20,243 nt of DNA, from NCBI RefSeq assembly GCF_000485595.1, contig NW_014577087.1, forward strand, positions 592,666 through 612,908, written 5' to 3'. The position numbers and the translations under genes are program-made. The notes beneath the pieces are model-generated. The model was not told the origin of the DNA and did not search any database. It saw nothing but the letters and a program-made list of their open reading frames with translations. This DNA is from Priapulus caudatus (Eukaryota; Priapulida; Priapulimorpha; Priapulimorphida; Priapulidae). Below are positions 1 to 11,796 of this stretch, piece after piece (the first letter of the stretch is position 1; every line of letters starts with the position of its first letter).

Positions 1-33
<33 letters not shown>

Positions 34-1229
34 GTGTGTGAGATTAGCCGAACGAATTTTAACATTATGTTAACGTAGGCCTAAGCGATGGTAAATATTT
101 TCAAATAAAATTTCTGTCGATTCATTACCTACAAATGCTAGCAACAGTAATTAGCTTTTTTTAATATCCTAAGATGAATAAACACATCGTAAACCTTCCA
201 CACCTATAAAACAACGGACGGGTTAATCATGAGCTAACCATTACTGAATGATTTTGACAATGTTCAGACAATATTGCCATAAAAATAACATATGTAGTCT
301 GCATTTACCACATAATATATATATATAGTTTCTATCGAAATATTACAATACATGTGTGTATATCAATAATTCGTAGTAATTTTCGTACACATATGTCATA
401 TGATATCTACACGTTTTTCCCTGTGTGCCTAGGTCATACCACTTCACTCTATTGTCATTCGCGTAACCCCTTCTCAGCGATCACGCCATACAAAATAACC
501 ACATCGGTTTCGCACTCGTCATGAATTCGCTTTATCACTGTAATACTTAACAATGTCATATATGTATATAATATAAGTAGTTTAAAAATCAGGAGCACGA
601 CTTTTCTCCTTAAACTCAACGAAAACACGCACATGGAATATTACATAACTCCTACGTCATTCGCAGGTTAGATGCCGTCACTGGCGTGACGATGTCGGCA
701 CGATGCATGTTCATGTTCATATAAACATCGATGATTATTTCCCGCGCGGGTCGCTCTATATCATTCGCATGCGACACATCTTTCAGCTACGGCCGAGTGC
801 GCATTCGACGTGTGCTACCAGATTACCAGGAACGTTTGTATGACGTAATAACAACAATCGTATTTTTTACAAGTGCATAAAATAATAGTAAAAACGAGCG
901 ATGTGGGTTAACCGTAAAGTTGAAACACGTTTACAGATCAGTGCCCTCTAGCGACACTATAAAGTGTTCGCGTGTAATCTATAAACATCGCAGGAGTATT
1001 TCAATCAAGCATAAATGTACCTATCATAGTATATTTACGTTTGATGGACGGCGTTAGAATGAACGACCCGTCTTTTCGCGGCATTAAACATAATTATAGT
1101 AGCATGTGCCGTACGGGACGTGTCCGCGCATGCACTAAACACTACCGACACTTCTAAGTCGACCGCCTCGAGAAGCTTCGAGAATTATATCGGTCCTACT
1201 GCGACGTCTGAGTGCTGCTAGTTCACTAT
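1..1229. other. 3' flank / 3' UTR of CNGA, no gene seen
   Basis: Lies downstream of the CNGA stop on the minus strand. Bases 1-34 are a TG then TA dinucleotide tract. The 3' UTR must run into this stretch. No canonical AATAAA is visible on the minus strand; a weaker ATTAAA (plus-strand TTTAAT, about 160-165) is the only candidate noticed and would imply a UTR of about 1 kb. No coding potential or RNA gene was recognised. Confidence 0.6.
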
Positions 1230-2626
1230 CTACGATTTCGTATCGGCTGCGCTGTGGCTGTGCACCGACGCAGTGTCGCCATCTACCGCCAGCTCGACTT
1301 TGTGCAACCGCTGCTTCATGCGCACCTGCGTGTTCGTGTATTCCGCCAGGAGGCGCGCGAATCTCGTCTGCAGATTGTCGAGGTTCTGCTCGAGCCGATC
1401 GACCTTGTTCTGCGTGTCCTCCTTCGTCTTCTCCGCCGCTCTCTCCGCCTCTTCGTCGATCAGTCCATCCTTCATCAGGATCTGCCTGCCTCGCTCCAGC
1501 AGGACCTTCTTTGCCTCGGGATACTCGAGCAGCGCCTCCCAGAGGTCGTCCTTGTAGAGGCAGAAAAGATCCGAGTAGCCGACGCTGCGCACGTTTGCCG
1601 TGCGACGATTTCCGGTCTTGTTTCCGGCGATGTTGAGTATGCTCACCTCGCCGAAGACGCTTCCGGCGCCGAGCGTGACGAAGACGGTGTGTCCGTCGTC
1701 GCCGACGACGCTCAGCTTGCCTCGCTTCACGATGTACATCTCTTTGCCGATGTCGCCCTTGCGGCAGATGTAGTCTCCCGGGCTAAAGACCTGCAGACGC
1801 AGCTTCAACACGAGCTCGACTAGCAGCCCGGGCTCGCAGTCCTGAAAGATACTGACGCGCTTCAGCGTGTCCAGATGCACGTGTATTGCTATCTCTGCCT
1901 TGAGCTTGTCCGGCAGCGTCGACAGAATGCCGTCCTCGTCCAGCGACTGCTTGTTCGTCCACAGGTAGTCGAACCACTTGATGACGCGCCGCTCCAGGTC
2001 CTTGCTCACCTTGCGGAACTCCATGTACTGCTTGATCGTGTCCATCTTGCTCTGGAACTCCGTCTTCTGCTGGTTCATGTTGGTGATCATGCTGCCGACG
2101 TTACCGACAATTGTAGCGAAGATGAGCACGCCGATGAGGAAGTCGACGACGTGGAACACGTACTCCCAGTCCTTCTCCGGCGGCGGCGTCTCTCCGATCG
2201 TCGTCAGCGTCAGCGTCGACCAGTAGAAACTGTAGATGTACTTTCGCGAGACCTTGTCGAACTCCGAGTTGTTGCGGTGCGGCCCAGGATAGACCCAGTC
2301 GTCGGCGCCGATGCCGATCGCCTTGCTGATCGCAAAGTACACGCACGCGTTCCAGTGAATGATGCCCAATATGTACAGCACGAGGTTGAGGATGCGGATG
2401 AAGTTCGGATAGTTTGTGCGCGCCTCGGTTCGCTCGAAGAACTCCAGTAGGCGACCGTAGCGCAGCAGCCGGTTGAAGCGCACCGACGGGTAGTCGATGG
2501 TGATGAACACGTACAGAATGTCTGTGGGTATGATCGAGATGACGTCCATCTTGAAGCTCCACGTGGCGACGTAGTTCTTCAGCAGTTTTGACGTGTCGCG
2601 AACGAGCAGCCCTTGCTCGAGGTAGC
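1230..2626 (-). CDS. CNGA: CNGA exon 4: S3-S6, pore, C-linker, CNBD and leucine zipper (aa 236-700)
   Basis: This is one long 3'-terminal coding exon, with acceptor CCTTCGACAG|GC and stop TAG at 1232-1230. In order it encodes the S2-S3 linker YLEQGLLV, S3 (about aa 260-277), S4 (282-308, with [16 protein letters not shown]), S5 (311-335, IIHWNAC), a turret with a possible N-glycosylation site (NNS, N354), the pore helix and filter TIGETPPP (T378-E381) and S6 (398-416, [10 protein letters not shown]). The C-linker (about 418-493) and cyclic-nucleotide-binding domain (495-616) follow. The domain contains FGEVSILNI and NRRTAN; R577 and T578 correspond to the phosphate and cGMP contacts of CNGA1. 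The C-helix has ILMKDGLID with D622. A coiled-coil CLZ (about 639-681, [12 protein letters not shown]) is the part that sets A-subunit trimerisation in heteromeric channels. All key residues are present and no internal stop or frameshift is seen. Confidence 0.98.
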
Positions 2627-4994
2627 CTGTCGAAGGAAAAGAGAGAGAAGAGTTGATCAGTGAGTGGGTCGTTGCGAGAGCAAAACGAGAGTGGGGCGGT
2701 GTAGGGGTTGGGGGTGGGGTTACTTATGGATTTAGTTTTGCGTTAGTTGAAGCGCGACAACAGTTTGATATTCATGTAAATGTTTCTTCTGAGAAATCTG
2801 AAATTCTGAGGAATATATGTCTCAAAACCTCATATATACATATAAATATAGCTCATTTGTTGCTAGATCTGTATCACGTATTATAAAATTATATATTATA
2901 TAAATTATATTAAACAAATTATGAGGCGATCGCCTGTTTGTACATAAGCAATTAATACATACGACATCCTATCTCCATCAGACCATCACATTTACAAAGC
3001 TCAATATCCATCAACATTCAATTAAAATTAATATCTTAAACATATTATTATCTTAGCCGGATAGATATTCATTCGACCTTATATAAATGCGGCCGTTTTA
3101 TCATGATACTTCTCTTTATTAAAAGGGCACGGAGAACGCATTATGTGCAATAATTATATCGTCCTCATGCTCATTTCGTGAAACGATTGAATAGAAGGGA
3201 GGAAAGTCATATGCATTTTAGAATTAAATTATTATAATTACATTATGGCGCTCATAACTCGTTACATATAGTAGAAAGATGGGAGTCAATGCTACCGCTT
3301 GTAACTCTAATCCATGGTTTTAAAATACGATAGTAGGCACGACGAGAATTATCAGGACAAGATTCGTGCTGTCTTTGTTTAACGTTGAACCTGTAGTCAC
3401 CATCTAGTGAACTAGCATGTACACGGTGGCCGCTGCAAATGCTATCGTAGCGACATAGGTGTCGTGGAAGAAAATAATGGCAAATACAGGCAAGATAATA
3501 GTTTTTGAGAAGGAAGTTTGACTTCACGGACAATTTTATACATTTACACATCACACTTACAATTTTTTGTATTTTTTCATATTGCCTTCCCTTTTAAAAT
3601 GTGTCTACTAACTAGCTATAATTCAGCTTGCATGCTTTACCATACCGCGGCATCTACAGCAGCAGCATCCATCATTGATTTGCTAATCTAATTCCTTGGC
3701 GCCTATTTGGATCTGACGAAGCCTCGCTCGTTTAATTTGATTAGTCAGGTAAGCGCGGCGTAGCATCGACGGCAAGCCAATACATACGTTCGCGCTTTTA
3801 CCATAGACATGTCTACGGGTTTTAATAGAGAGATATTGAGAACGTCGTGGTTAGTGTAAATGTATTGCAATTTAATATACGACTACTGTCCGGCGCTAGT
3901 TTAGCTTCTCTATCATTAAATAACACGTCCAGCAAAAGGAAAAGGAAAGTCCGGAGCCCTGTCCAATACCTCTAACTATAGAAATAAAAGCCTTTTCACA
4001 ATATATTCGCTCGCAGTTATACGGATGAATCATGAAAAAATATCTCAATGTATCTTATTCATGCTCAAAATAGCAAAAATAACATTTTTGGTCTGTCTCT
4101 GGTTTGAAACGATATGGTTCAAGTTGGATTAGAGGACCGGGTCATTAATCTCGGTATTACCTGTGGTCCAGCTTGTGGGCCGCAGATAGTTATCCTTTTT
4201 TGTTGGGAAATCGTTAATAAGCTATGATAAGTCACGTGACCTCTACTAAAACACTGTCGGGTCGTCACTCCGGAAGTAACGACGTTGTTGTAAGTTTTGA
4301 CGCATCGTCTGACAACCAATAGGAAGGCTTGGTTAGATATCCGGCTATGTATGGCCGAGCCAGTAATCTGTGGCTGCATCAGCGTGAATATGCAGACAGA
4401 TCGATGCATACTAAGCAGTATTTTCTTTCAGTGAACATCATTAAAATTCACACTTGTTCCATTTAGGGAGCACACCGTAGTCCCAGAAGATGTGTGCGCT
4501 GCGACACCTAGGATTAGTTTATAATTTACGTCAGGAAATGTGGGTAAGAAAATACATGTGATTTTGTCGTTTATGGGCGAGTAGTAGCCTTACATAAAGG
4601 TCTCGTCTCATGACAGTTGCGCCAGTGAATACAGTGGCGACACCTTACGGATAAACTGTGGCAGTTGATGACAAAATGGGTTCCATGTATGACATTATAT
4701 AATGATACATATATGAACCTTTCAGGTCAAATGGGCATGAAGACATGCAAACTTTGGAAGACGTAGGTTCGAAAATCAAAACATGAGAAACACATTATTA
4801 GATGGTTTAAAAGCTTGAGCGATTAGAATCTCTCAGAACGACCCCTTTAAAATCATCTAATCAATAAATATTACGATAAAGCTTTTGGTTTATGAAGAGA
4901 ATGAATTTATAAAGAGAATGAATTTCAGAAAAAAACTGCTCATGCAGGAAATTTATGCGATTATAGTATATACTTTTTATGAATGTATATATGT

Positions 4995-5037
<43 letters not shown>

Positions 5038-5111
5038 TTATTCATATATATATATATATATTTTTTATTTTTATGAATGCAAATATGTAGATGGATCTGT
5101 GCGCAGTGTAC
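2627..5111 (-). other. CNGA intron 3
   Basis: The 2,485-bp intron runs from donor GTACAC (5111) to acceptor TTCGACAG (2627-2628). It is AT-rich apart from a short G-rich patch near 2690-2720. A TA dinucleotide array lies close to the donor. Short open frames at 3252-3554 and 4119-4409 (minus) show no family features and look like chance. No mobile-element termini were recognised. Confidence 0.85.
4999..5062. repeat. TA microsatellite in intron 3
   Basis: Two runs of alternating TA (about 4999-5032 and 5043-5061) separated by a short T-rich interruption. The array sits only about 50 bp downstream of the exon 3 donor in transcript sense. The short Tyr-Ile repeat reading frame over it is a translation of the microsatellite. 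Confidence 0.95.
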
Positions 5112-5326
5112 CTTTCCTGCACTGTACAAGCATGTCGAGTATGAAGAGCGCGTCCGATATGTAGTCGACTACGAGCCACTCGTTGCGGTAGTCCGTCTGT
5201 AGTTGCTCGAACACCGAGCGAGCGATGATGAAGATGACGTTGTAAGAAATCGCCAGCGTCATCACGAAGAGCCATCGGTAGTAGAACGACTCTGCCGGGT
5301 CGATGACCCATCGCTTGATGTACCGG
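5112..5326 (-). CDS. CNGA: CNGA exon 3: S1-S2 voltage-sensor-like segments (aa 164-236)
   Basis: The exon is 215 nt, with acceptor CATTGCAG|C and donor GGAAAG|GTACAC. It begins with one base completing Pro164, encodes 71 full codons and ends with the first base of Gly236. The translation opens RYIKRWVIDPAESFYYRWLF, matching the CNGA signature (V/I)DPA...YY.WLF that leads into S1 (about aa 178-202). It continues to S2 (about 213-233, EWLVVDYISDALFILDMLV). The joined residues [12 protein letters not shown] reproduce the conserved S2-S3 linker of CNGA channels, so the link to exon 4 is secure. Open frame continues past the donor for about 14 residues with no family similarity, which is intron read-through. 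Confidence 0.96.
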
Positions 5327-6106
5327 CTGCAATGCGGGAGACAAAGCGCATTTATTAAGTCGAATTACGTGTCGACATGGCGGCGATCTATCATTGATCG
5401 ACATAATTTGAGGTATACACGTCTGCAGTGATTGACAAGTAGGCAGCTCGAGCCAATCGTTGTGGCGATATGGGCATTCTAAAACCGCTGCTTAGCAACG
5501 AAGTGCCCGCAGAGCCGCGGCCAATTCGACGTGCGTGCGTGGAAATATCGTATACGCGTATAAGCTCATCTTAACGGACCTAGCGTCAATATATCGAAAT
5601 ATTCAAGGGGAATGTGGTAATCTTACTGAGATAGTTACAATGATCAGTTCAAATTATTCTCGCATCGGCAATATGCATACATGGTTGCATATTAGGCCTA
5701 TGTCCTTACACGACAAACGACTTACGAAAATTTGTATAAAATATTTAACATAAGCACCTGTTAAATTTCAGCACCTGTTTATTTTTGTAAATGTTATGCA
5801 TCAGAAAATGCCCTGACGGTGGAGCAGACATTGATTTGGCCAATTGCGAATCGACCGACAGTAAATCTCTGACGAAGGGCTTCATAAATCGTTCGTGCGA
5901 CTACCGCGCGCTAATAACAATAATATTTCCGGGAAGGGTGCTTGCGCTGCTGAATAACAACTTAGCTTAATAAGGCAAGTACAGTAATAAACGCGAATTG
6001 TCAGTTCTCACCATTTCGTGTTGTATCTCACAGCGATCACCACGCATGCACAGTGATCGCGAGTATTCAACGGACGGCATTACTCAGAGCACTGATATAA
6101 ACGCAA
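5327..6106 (-). other. 3' end of CNGA intron 2, unique sequence
   Basis: Ordinary non-repetitive intronic DNA immediately upstream of exon 3, ending at acceptor CGCATTGCAG. I see no exon, transposon terminus or RNA gene in it. A 72-codon frame at 5535-5753 on the plus strand has no recognisable features. Confidence 0.7.
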
Positions 6107-6219
6107 TATAACATAACATAACGTAACGTAACATATCGTAACGTAACGTAACATAATTAACGTAACATAACATAACATAACATAACATAACATAACATAA
6201 CATAACATAACATAACATA
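6107..6219. repeat. CATAA pentanucleotide array
   Basis: About 22 copies of a CATAA/CGTAA pentamer. The first half mixes CGTAA and CATAA; the second half is uniform CATAA. It is the reverse complement of the TTATG array at 15725-15990, so the same pentamer family occurs twice in this intron in opposite orientation. It runs directly into a GC dinucleotide block. Confidence 0.95.
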
Positions 6220-6440
6220 GTGGCGCGCGCGCGCGGCGCTGTGTGTGTGTGTGTGTATGTGTGTGTGCTGTGTGCTGTGTGTGTGTGTCTGTGTGTGTGG
6301 TGTGTGTGTTCTCTGTGATGTGTGTGTGTGGTGTGTGTGTGTGCTGCCTGTGTGTGTTGATGTGTGCTGTGCTGTGTGTGTGTGTGTGTGCGCGCGCGCG
6401 GAGCGCTTGTATGTGTGCGCGCCGGCTGTGTATATATGAG
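6220..6440. repeat. Alternating purine-pyrimidine tract: (GC)n, (TG)n, (GC)n
   Basis: A CG dinucleotide block (about 6223-6239) is followed by about 150 bp of interrupted TG repeat, then another CG block (about 6389-6400) and a short TA run. Such alternating tracts favour left-handed DNA in general; that is family knowledge, not something measured here. The Cys-Val and His-Thr frames across it are microsatellite translations. Confidence 0.9.
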
Positions 6441-6877
6441 AGTAAGAGTACGAGAGAGGGCGGAAACGCTCGTCTCCCGATCACAACGTAGACACTCCTA
6501 GTAGACGCATGAACTCTAAATACGTACCGTAACGCGCCAAAGCCGCCGCCATCCCGCAGCGTATATCACCTGCATGGGAGATTCATCAGGTGCCATCCCG
6601 TAATATGTGGTCGCGTATGCACAAGGAATCAGACAAATCTCAGTATGGCAGGTACAGAGATATATAGGCACGCAGCACGCACCCTGTGCACGCAAGCGTA
6701 TAGGGTCGTTCCTGATTAGGGCATGCGTTAGATGCTAAATGTTAGATGCATTAGATGATAAAATAGTGTAAATGCTGTGAGAGAACGACTACGTAAAGGT
6801 ACCAAATGACAATTGATGATATCGGTACAGCGAGTACTGTGACATTATCTGCGTTCCATAAATCATGCCATAATGCT
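6441..6877. other. Intron 2, unique sequence between TG tract and GGAT satellite
   Basis: Non-repetitive DNA with no coding, RNA or mobile-element feature that I can support. Confidence 0.6.
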
Positions 6878-8400
6878 TGGATGGATGGATGGATGGATGG
6901 ATGGATGGATGGATGGATGGATGGATGGATGGATGGATGGATGGATGGATGGATGGATGGATGGATGGATGATGGATGGATGGTGGATGGTGGATGGACT
7001 GGATGGATGGATGCGATGGACAGCACTTAGAGATCGGCGCGCACCTGGGAGATGGTGGATGGAGGACCGTGGAGATGGACTGGGATGGATGGAGGTGGAT
7101 GGATGGATGGACGATGGATGGATGGGACCTGGACTTGGGTATGGATGAGATGGACTGGATGCGGACGTGCCGAGTGGGACTGGCATGGATGGCATGCGGA
7201 GTGGATGAGCTCGGCATGGAGGTGGATGGATGGATCGATCGGATGGGAGTGGCGTGGACTCGCTATAGGGCATGGCGTCCCGAGTCGAGCCACTCCACAT
7301 ATGCGATCGTGATACAGGATGCGAAAATGCGAGTCGTGCGACGTGGGGAAGCAGTGAGTCGAGCTGGAGGATCGAGATGAGATCGTCCCGACATCACGTG
7401 GCGACGTCGCGAGGACCTGAGAAGATAGACTGACGCACGTGGGCAGATATCGAGATCCGGCAGGTGCAGGAAATCGGACTAAACCGATTATGCGATGGAT
7501 GGACTGGATAGGGACGAACAGGGATTCGCATATCGATGTGCCCTCATGGGATGGAGGTGCGCAGATACGTGCATGGATGGATGATTGGATGGATGGATGG
7601 ATGGATGATGATGGAGGATGGATGGATGTGATGGCTGGATGGATGGAGGCGTGGCCGATGGATGGACGGATCGGATGGATGGATGGTATGGATGGGCATG
7701 CGCTCAGGACTGGATGGATGACTAACAGTGACTCCCGAGATAAGATTGGATGTATAAGACTAGGATACCAGTGATGGATGGTGGAATGCGATGGATGGAA
7801 GGCTGGATGGAGATGATGAAATTGGATGGATAGGGGGACCGGATTGGATGATGGTTGGTTGGTTGGATGGATAGATGATGGATGGATGGATTGGATGGAT
7901 GGATGGATGGATGGATAGATGGATGGATGGAGTGATGGATTGGATGGATGGATGGACTGGATGGATGGATGGATCGGATGGATGATGGATGGATGGAATG
8001 GATGAATGGATGGGATGGATTGGCAGGAGATGGAAATGGATGGATGGATGGATGGATGGATGGATGGTATGGATGGAAGGATGGATGGATGGATGGATGG
8101 ATGGCAATGGATGGTGATGGATGATGATGCGATGGGATGGATGGATGGATGGATGGCATGGATGGATTGGATATGATGAGATGGATGGATGGGATATGGA
8201 TGGATGAGATGGATGGATGGATGATGGATGGATGGATGGATGGGTGGATGGATGGATGGAGAGGCTGGATGTAGGATGGATGGATGGATGGAATGATGGA
8301 TGGATGGATGGAGGATGGATGTATAGATTGATGAGATGAGAGTGGATAGAGGGATGGATTGGTGGCTAGATGGCCGGATGGCTGAATGGATGGATGGATA
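6878..8400. repeat. GGAT/ATCC tetranucleotide satellite, about 1.5 kb
   Basis: The left end (about 6878-6970) is an almost perfect run of the ATGG tetramer, more than 20 copies. Rightward the array breaks into short runs separated by degenerate GATG-rich sequence. A stretch at about 7270-7480 has lost the repeat almost completely, and the array resumes from about 7490 to 8395. The gradient from perfect to degenerate suggests recent expansion at the left edge. All overlapping Met-Asp-Gly-Trp and Ser-Ile-His-Pro frames are translations of this repeat. Confidence 0.95.
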
Positions 8401-10055
8401 GATATTGATTGATAGAATATCTAGTTAAGCCGAGAAGGATAGCGCTCAATCAGCGAACAGCGTCGAGTTTCTACCGAATTGTTCTTTATTGACTGCCAGC
8501 GTAAATTTTATTCGATCTCGACATTAATCAAGTAAGCGACACGTCGCGTATAGATCTGCTAAGATTCATACGTTGACTATCTTCGCCGTTACGATTTTTC
8601 TACGACAACAAAAATCGGGAGATTATTCCCTTAAACCTGGTGGTGTATGCATTCACAGTTTGGCTGGCGTTGCCATGGTGAGGCTGGATGCTACAGCAGC
8701 GTAAATGAATGGAGTATGATGGCGCCGCAGTGCAGGTTTCCATCTGACATGTCGGTCAACGTAATTACGAGTGCGGCACGAGCGCGGCTGTTACATCTAT
8801 TGTCGTCACCCATTGTTTGGCTCCGTGCCGTCCAAACAATGAGCCACAAGAAACGTCGGCAACGCTCACATCTCTCAAGCAGCACGTTTCCGTCCGTCTG
8901 AGCATAGTGTGAATCATGCTTAGTCACGGGCGCTGCACGTTTTAACCGGAACTCACTATACCTAAACTAGCAATGTACGCATTTTGCGTAATTAGTTCTG
9001 TCATTCTCGCAAAAAATGGATCTGCGATCCTGCAAATGACTATATTTCGATTTCGACGAATGAACGGGTCCAGTGCGGGGCGCGCGAAGCGAGCTCACTG
9101 AATCATCCATCGCGTTTGCAGCGGATTGGCAAGCTAAGCTGAAAACCAGACGAAGTGTAATCTTAGGCAGAGACGCGGTCGACGCGTGTAAACCTAGATA
9201 TTATTTGACTGACAGTTGGCGTTTAGTGGGGAGCGATCTGACGCCTGTTTCGTTGCGGATCTGACGCCTGTAATGTTAGACTGTTTTGGTTTGTTTGGTT
9301 TTTTTGTGTGTTTTTTGTTTGTTTTGTTTTGTTGTGTTGCAACCTGCAGTTCTTTGGGCAGCAATGATCATCTATAAGAACACTGGCTCCAATTTGCTTC
9401 TGTTTGCTTTATCCCGAGTAGCAACAGCGTGGTGCTGGGTGTGTAAGGGAACCGCCAACGCTAAGTGCGTACGTGGCCTTACATATAGCTTCCGGCACGG
9501 ATAGCGGAAATTACTGTCTATCCTGATCTTCTCGCCTTTCGCGCCGGAACACGCGACACTGGCGGTCATAGCAACTGAGTGTTCAGATGAGAGAGCGTAA
9601 TAGGATTGGGAGGTCGGCATCGTTTGTTAGCACTTAAGAACTACTATACGCGAGACATACGAAACATCACGCGAGTAAATCCACGGCGCAAATGCTGCCT
9701 CATGCCGCCTGCATGGCTGCAAGCCTTACCTGGAAAAGGCGTTCATGCTAGTCGATATGCCCGCTCGCGTCTCATTAGGTTTATGGACGGCACACACAGC
9801 GCGCATGACTTGAATCGATTTCTGCCCTTCAAAGTGATAAGTATGATCACGCGAACGCATGTTCGCGATTGTACGTAGAGCAGAAACTCAATTATGTGCG
9901 TAGGCGTCTCCATACATTACATTGCACGTGGTGTATAATACTTGTATAATAAGTAGATCGGCAATGGCGCCAACATTGTCGTGTCCGGCGTCATCTGACG
10001 TCATCAGCTAAGTGTGCGCAGCGTACGCGCGTGGGTCGTGCGTGCAAGCTGTATT
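8401..10055. other. Intron 2, unique sequence, no gene recognised
   Basis: Mixed-composition DNA without simple repeats, apart from a T-rich TTTTG/TTTG patch at about 9280-9335 and a 14-bp direct repeat (GATCTGACGCCTGT, near 9235 and 9259). Short frames at 8647-8901, 8691-8927 and 9606-9878 have no recognisable domain, bias or splice context. A perfect TGACGTCA octamer, the full CRE consensus, lies at 9996-10003, but in isolation it is weak evidence of function. Confidence 0.55.
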
Positions 10056-10288
10056 AGTCTTCTCTCTCTGCTCTCTCTCTCTCTCAGTCTTCTCTCTCTC
10101 TCTCTCTCTCTCTCCTCATCTCTCGAAAATCTCTCTCTCTGCTCATCTTTCTCTAGTCTGCTCTCTCTCATCTCTATCTCTATGTATCCTCTCTCTCATC
10201 TCCTCTCTCTCTATCTCTNNNNNNNNNNNNNNNNNNNNNNNNNTCTCTCTCTCTTCTCTCTCTTCTCTTCTTCTCTTCTATCTCTTTC

Positions 10289-10322
<34 letters not shown>

Positions 10323-10365
10323 TCTTCTCTCTCTCTCTCTCGCTTTCTTTCTTCTCCTCTCTTCA

Positions 10366-10396
<31 letters not shown>

Positions 10397-10436
10397 TCTC
10401 TCTCTCATCTCTTTCTCTCTCTCTCTCTCTCTATCC
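10056..10436. repeat. CT/AG microsatellite interrupted by an assembly gap
   Basis: A polypyrimidine CT array on the plus strand with frequent TCTT and CTA interruptions, broken by 25 N at 10219-10243. True array length is unknown because of the gap. Ser-Leu frames across it are repeat translations. On the transcribed minus strand it is a GA-rich purine tract inside CNGA intron 2. Confidence 0.95.
10219..10243. other. Assembly gap (25 N)
   Basis: An exact run of 25 N inside the CT array. A small round number suggests a placeholder rather than a measured gap. Sequence order and orientation on either side are therefore less certain than elsewhere, which matters for interpreting the inverted repeat to its right. 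Confidence 0.99.
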
Positions 10437-11748
10437 TACGCATGGCGCGCGCATGCGTGCGTTGCGAGCGCGCGCGCGGTGGCGTGTCTATCGTCTGCTT
10501 AAGCCAAATAAGCTTACGTGATTTCCATAGAAAATTTATGTCATATGAACAAAAAGTATATTATGTTAACTATGCAAGTGTTTCACATGAGCTGTTTTAG
10601 CTTTCCAATCACGCCATCTGGTCGCAACTCAGTAATCATAAGTAAGTGCGGTTAAACATAAATGTATCTTGCTTTAAACTATGTTTTTAACAAACTACAA
10701 CAAATATCTAAATATAATTTACAAAACAGAATTTTTAGTAGATTGATTTCAGATCCCGCAGTTTAATGACATGACTTTCATAATAATTTTTAAATAGCTA
10801 TAAAATCCTGCCATTCTTCTGTTAATTATTGTAATCATGCTATAGCGTTCGACTAAAAAAATTAACTGCCAAGATTTAGGTATATATATACATATATATA
10901 TATATTATATATATATATATATATATATTATAATATATATATACTATATATATATCAATACTGTTCGTTGTTTGGATTTCAGAAGTACTGTTAGGCCGGT
11001 TTTTTGCGAGACGTATATTGCACATGCGGTGCGCGCTTCAATAGATCGAGAACCATGACGTAGGATTTTAAAACTTTTCTGTATTTGCGATTGTTTTCAC
11101 GAAACTGTACCCATGCCTGAACCTATTGAAAATGTCTGAAACGCTAACACATAAATGTAATTTCGGCTTCCAATACCGTATTGCCGCCCATGGAAACGCG
11201 CAGATGAAGAGTTACAAGAAGGAATGGGGTAATTTGGCATTCACGACACACCTATAAGAAAGCGCTCGATCTTTAGACTTCCCCGCCGCACAGCAGCGTT
11301 GAAAACCTGTTTATTTCAACAAGTTCAACTTTGCAGAACACCCGGCTCACGAGTGTGTCGAGACATTACTTAGAATTATTGCCCACATTAAAGACACCCA
11401 CATTAAAATCCATACCACGCGCCAAAACATTAAAAACTAGCAAAGAGTTAATTACCCCCGCGGTTTGCGTGTCGTGAGTCAGAGCTCTTGCTTCAGAGCA
11501 GTATTACTTATAATAAACCGGAGCGAATGTTGTGAACGCCGGTGCTTTCTACTTGTCGCCCACTTGGCATTTAGCGTCGTGACTTGGTAATGCTCTCATC
11601 GTTAATACCGTGTAAAATCAGCTGTGACATTTGCTCGATGTTCTCAGATCAATAGAGTTTCAACTATAGTTGCGACGCTGCGCTGTCTACGCTATTAGTA
11701 CTTAAATAATAGTTGTTAATACCAGAAAATGTAACAATATCTACTGTA

Positions 11749-11796
<48 letters not shown>

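Noticed and set aside
1212-2562. Plus-strand and alternate minus-strand frames over CNGA exon 4
   Set aside because: Shadows of a GC-rich conserved exon; only the minus frame has the channel motifs.
4119-4409. 96-codon minus-strand frame in intron 3
   Set aside because: No domain, no splice context and unremarkable composition; most likely chance.
4755-4790. GGTTCGAAA resembling a tRNA B box
   Set aside because: No matching A box or cloverleaf at the right spacing.
6751-8159. Ser-Ile-His-Pro and Met-Asp-Gly-Trp repeat proteins
   Set aside because: Tetranucleotide GGAT repeat read in three frames on each strand; the residues follow the repeat unit exactly.
8647-8927. Overlapping 84- and 78-codon frames on opposite strands in intron 2
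   Set aside because: No recognisable motif and mutual overlap; chance open frames.
9996-10003. Perfect TGACGTCA CRE octamer
   Set aside because: A single 8-bp match in 20 kb is not far from chance and has no promoter context.
10012-10521. Ser-Leu-rich frames across the CT array
   Set aside because: CT repeat translation interrupted by N.
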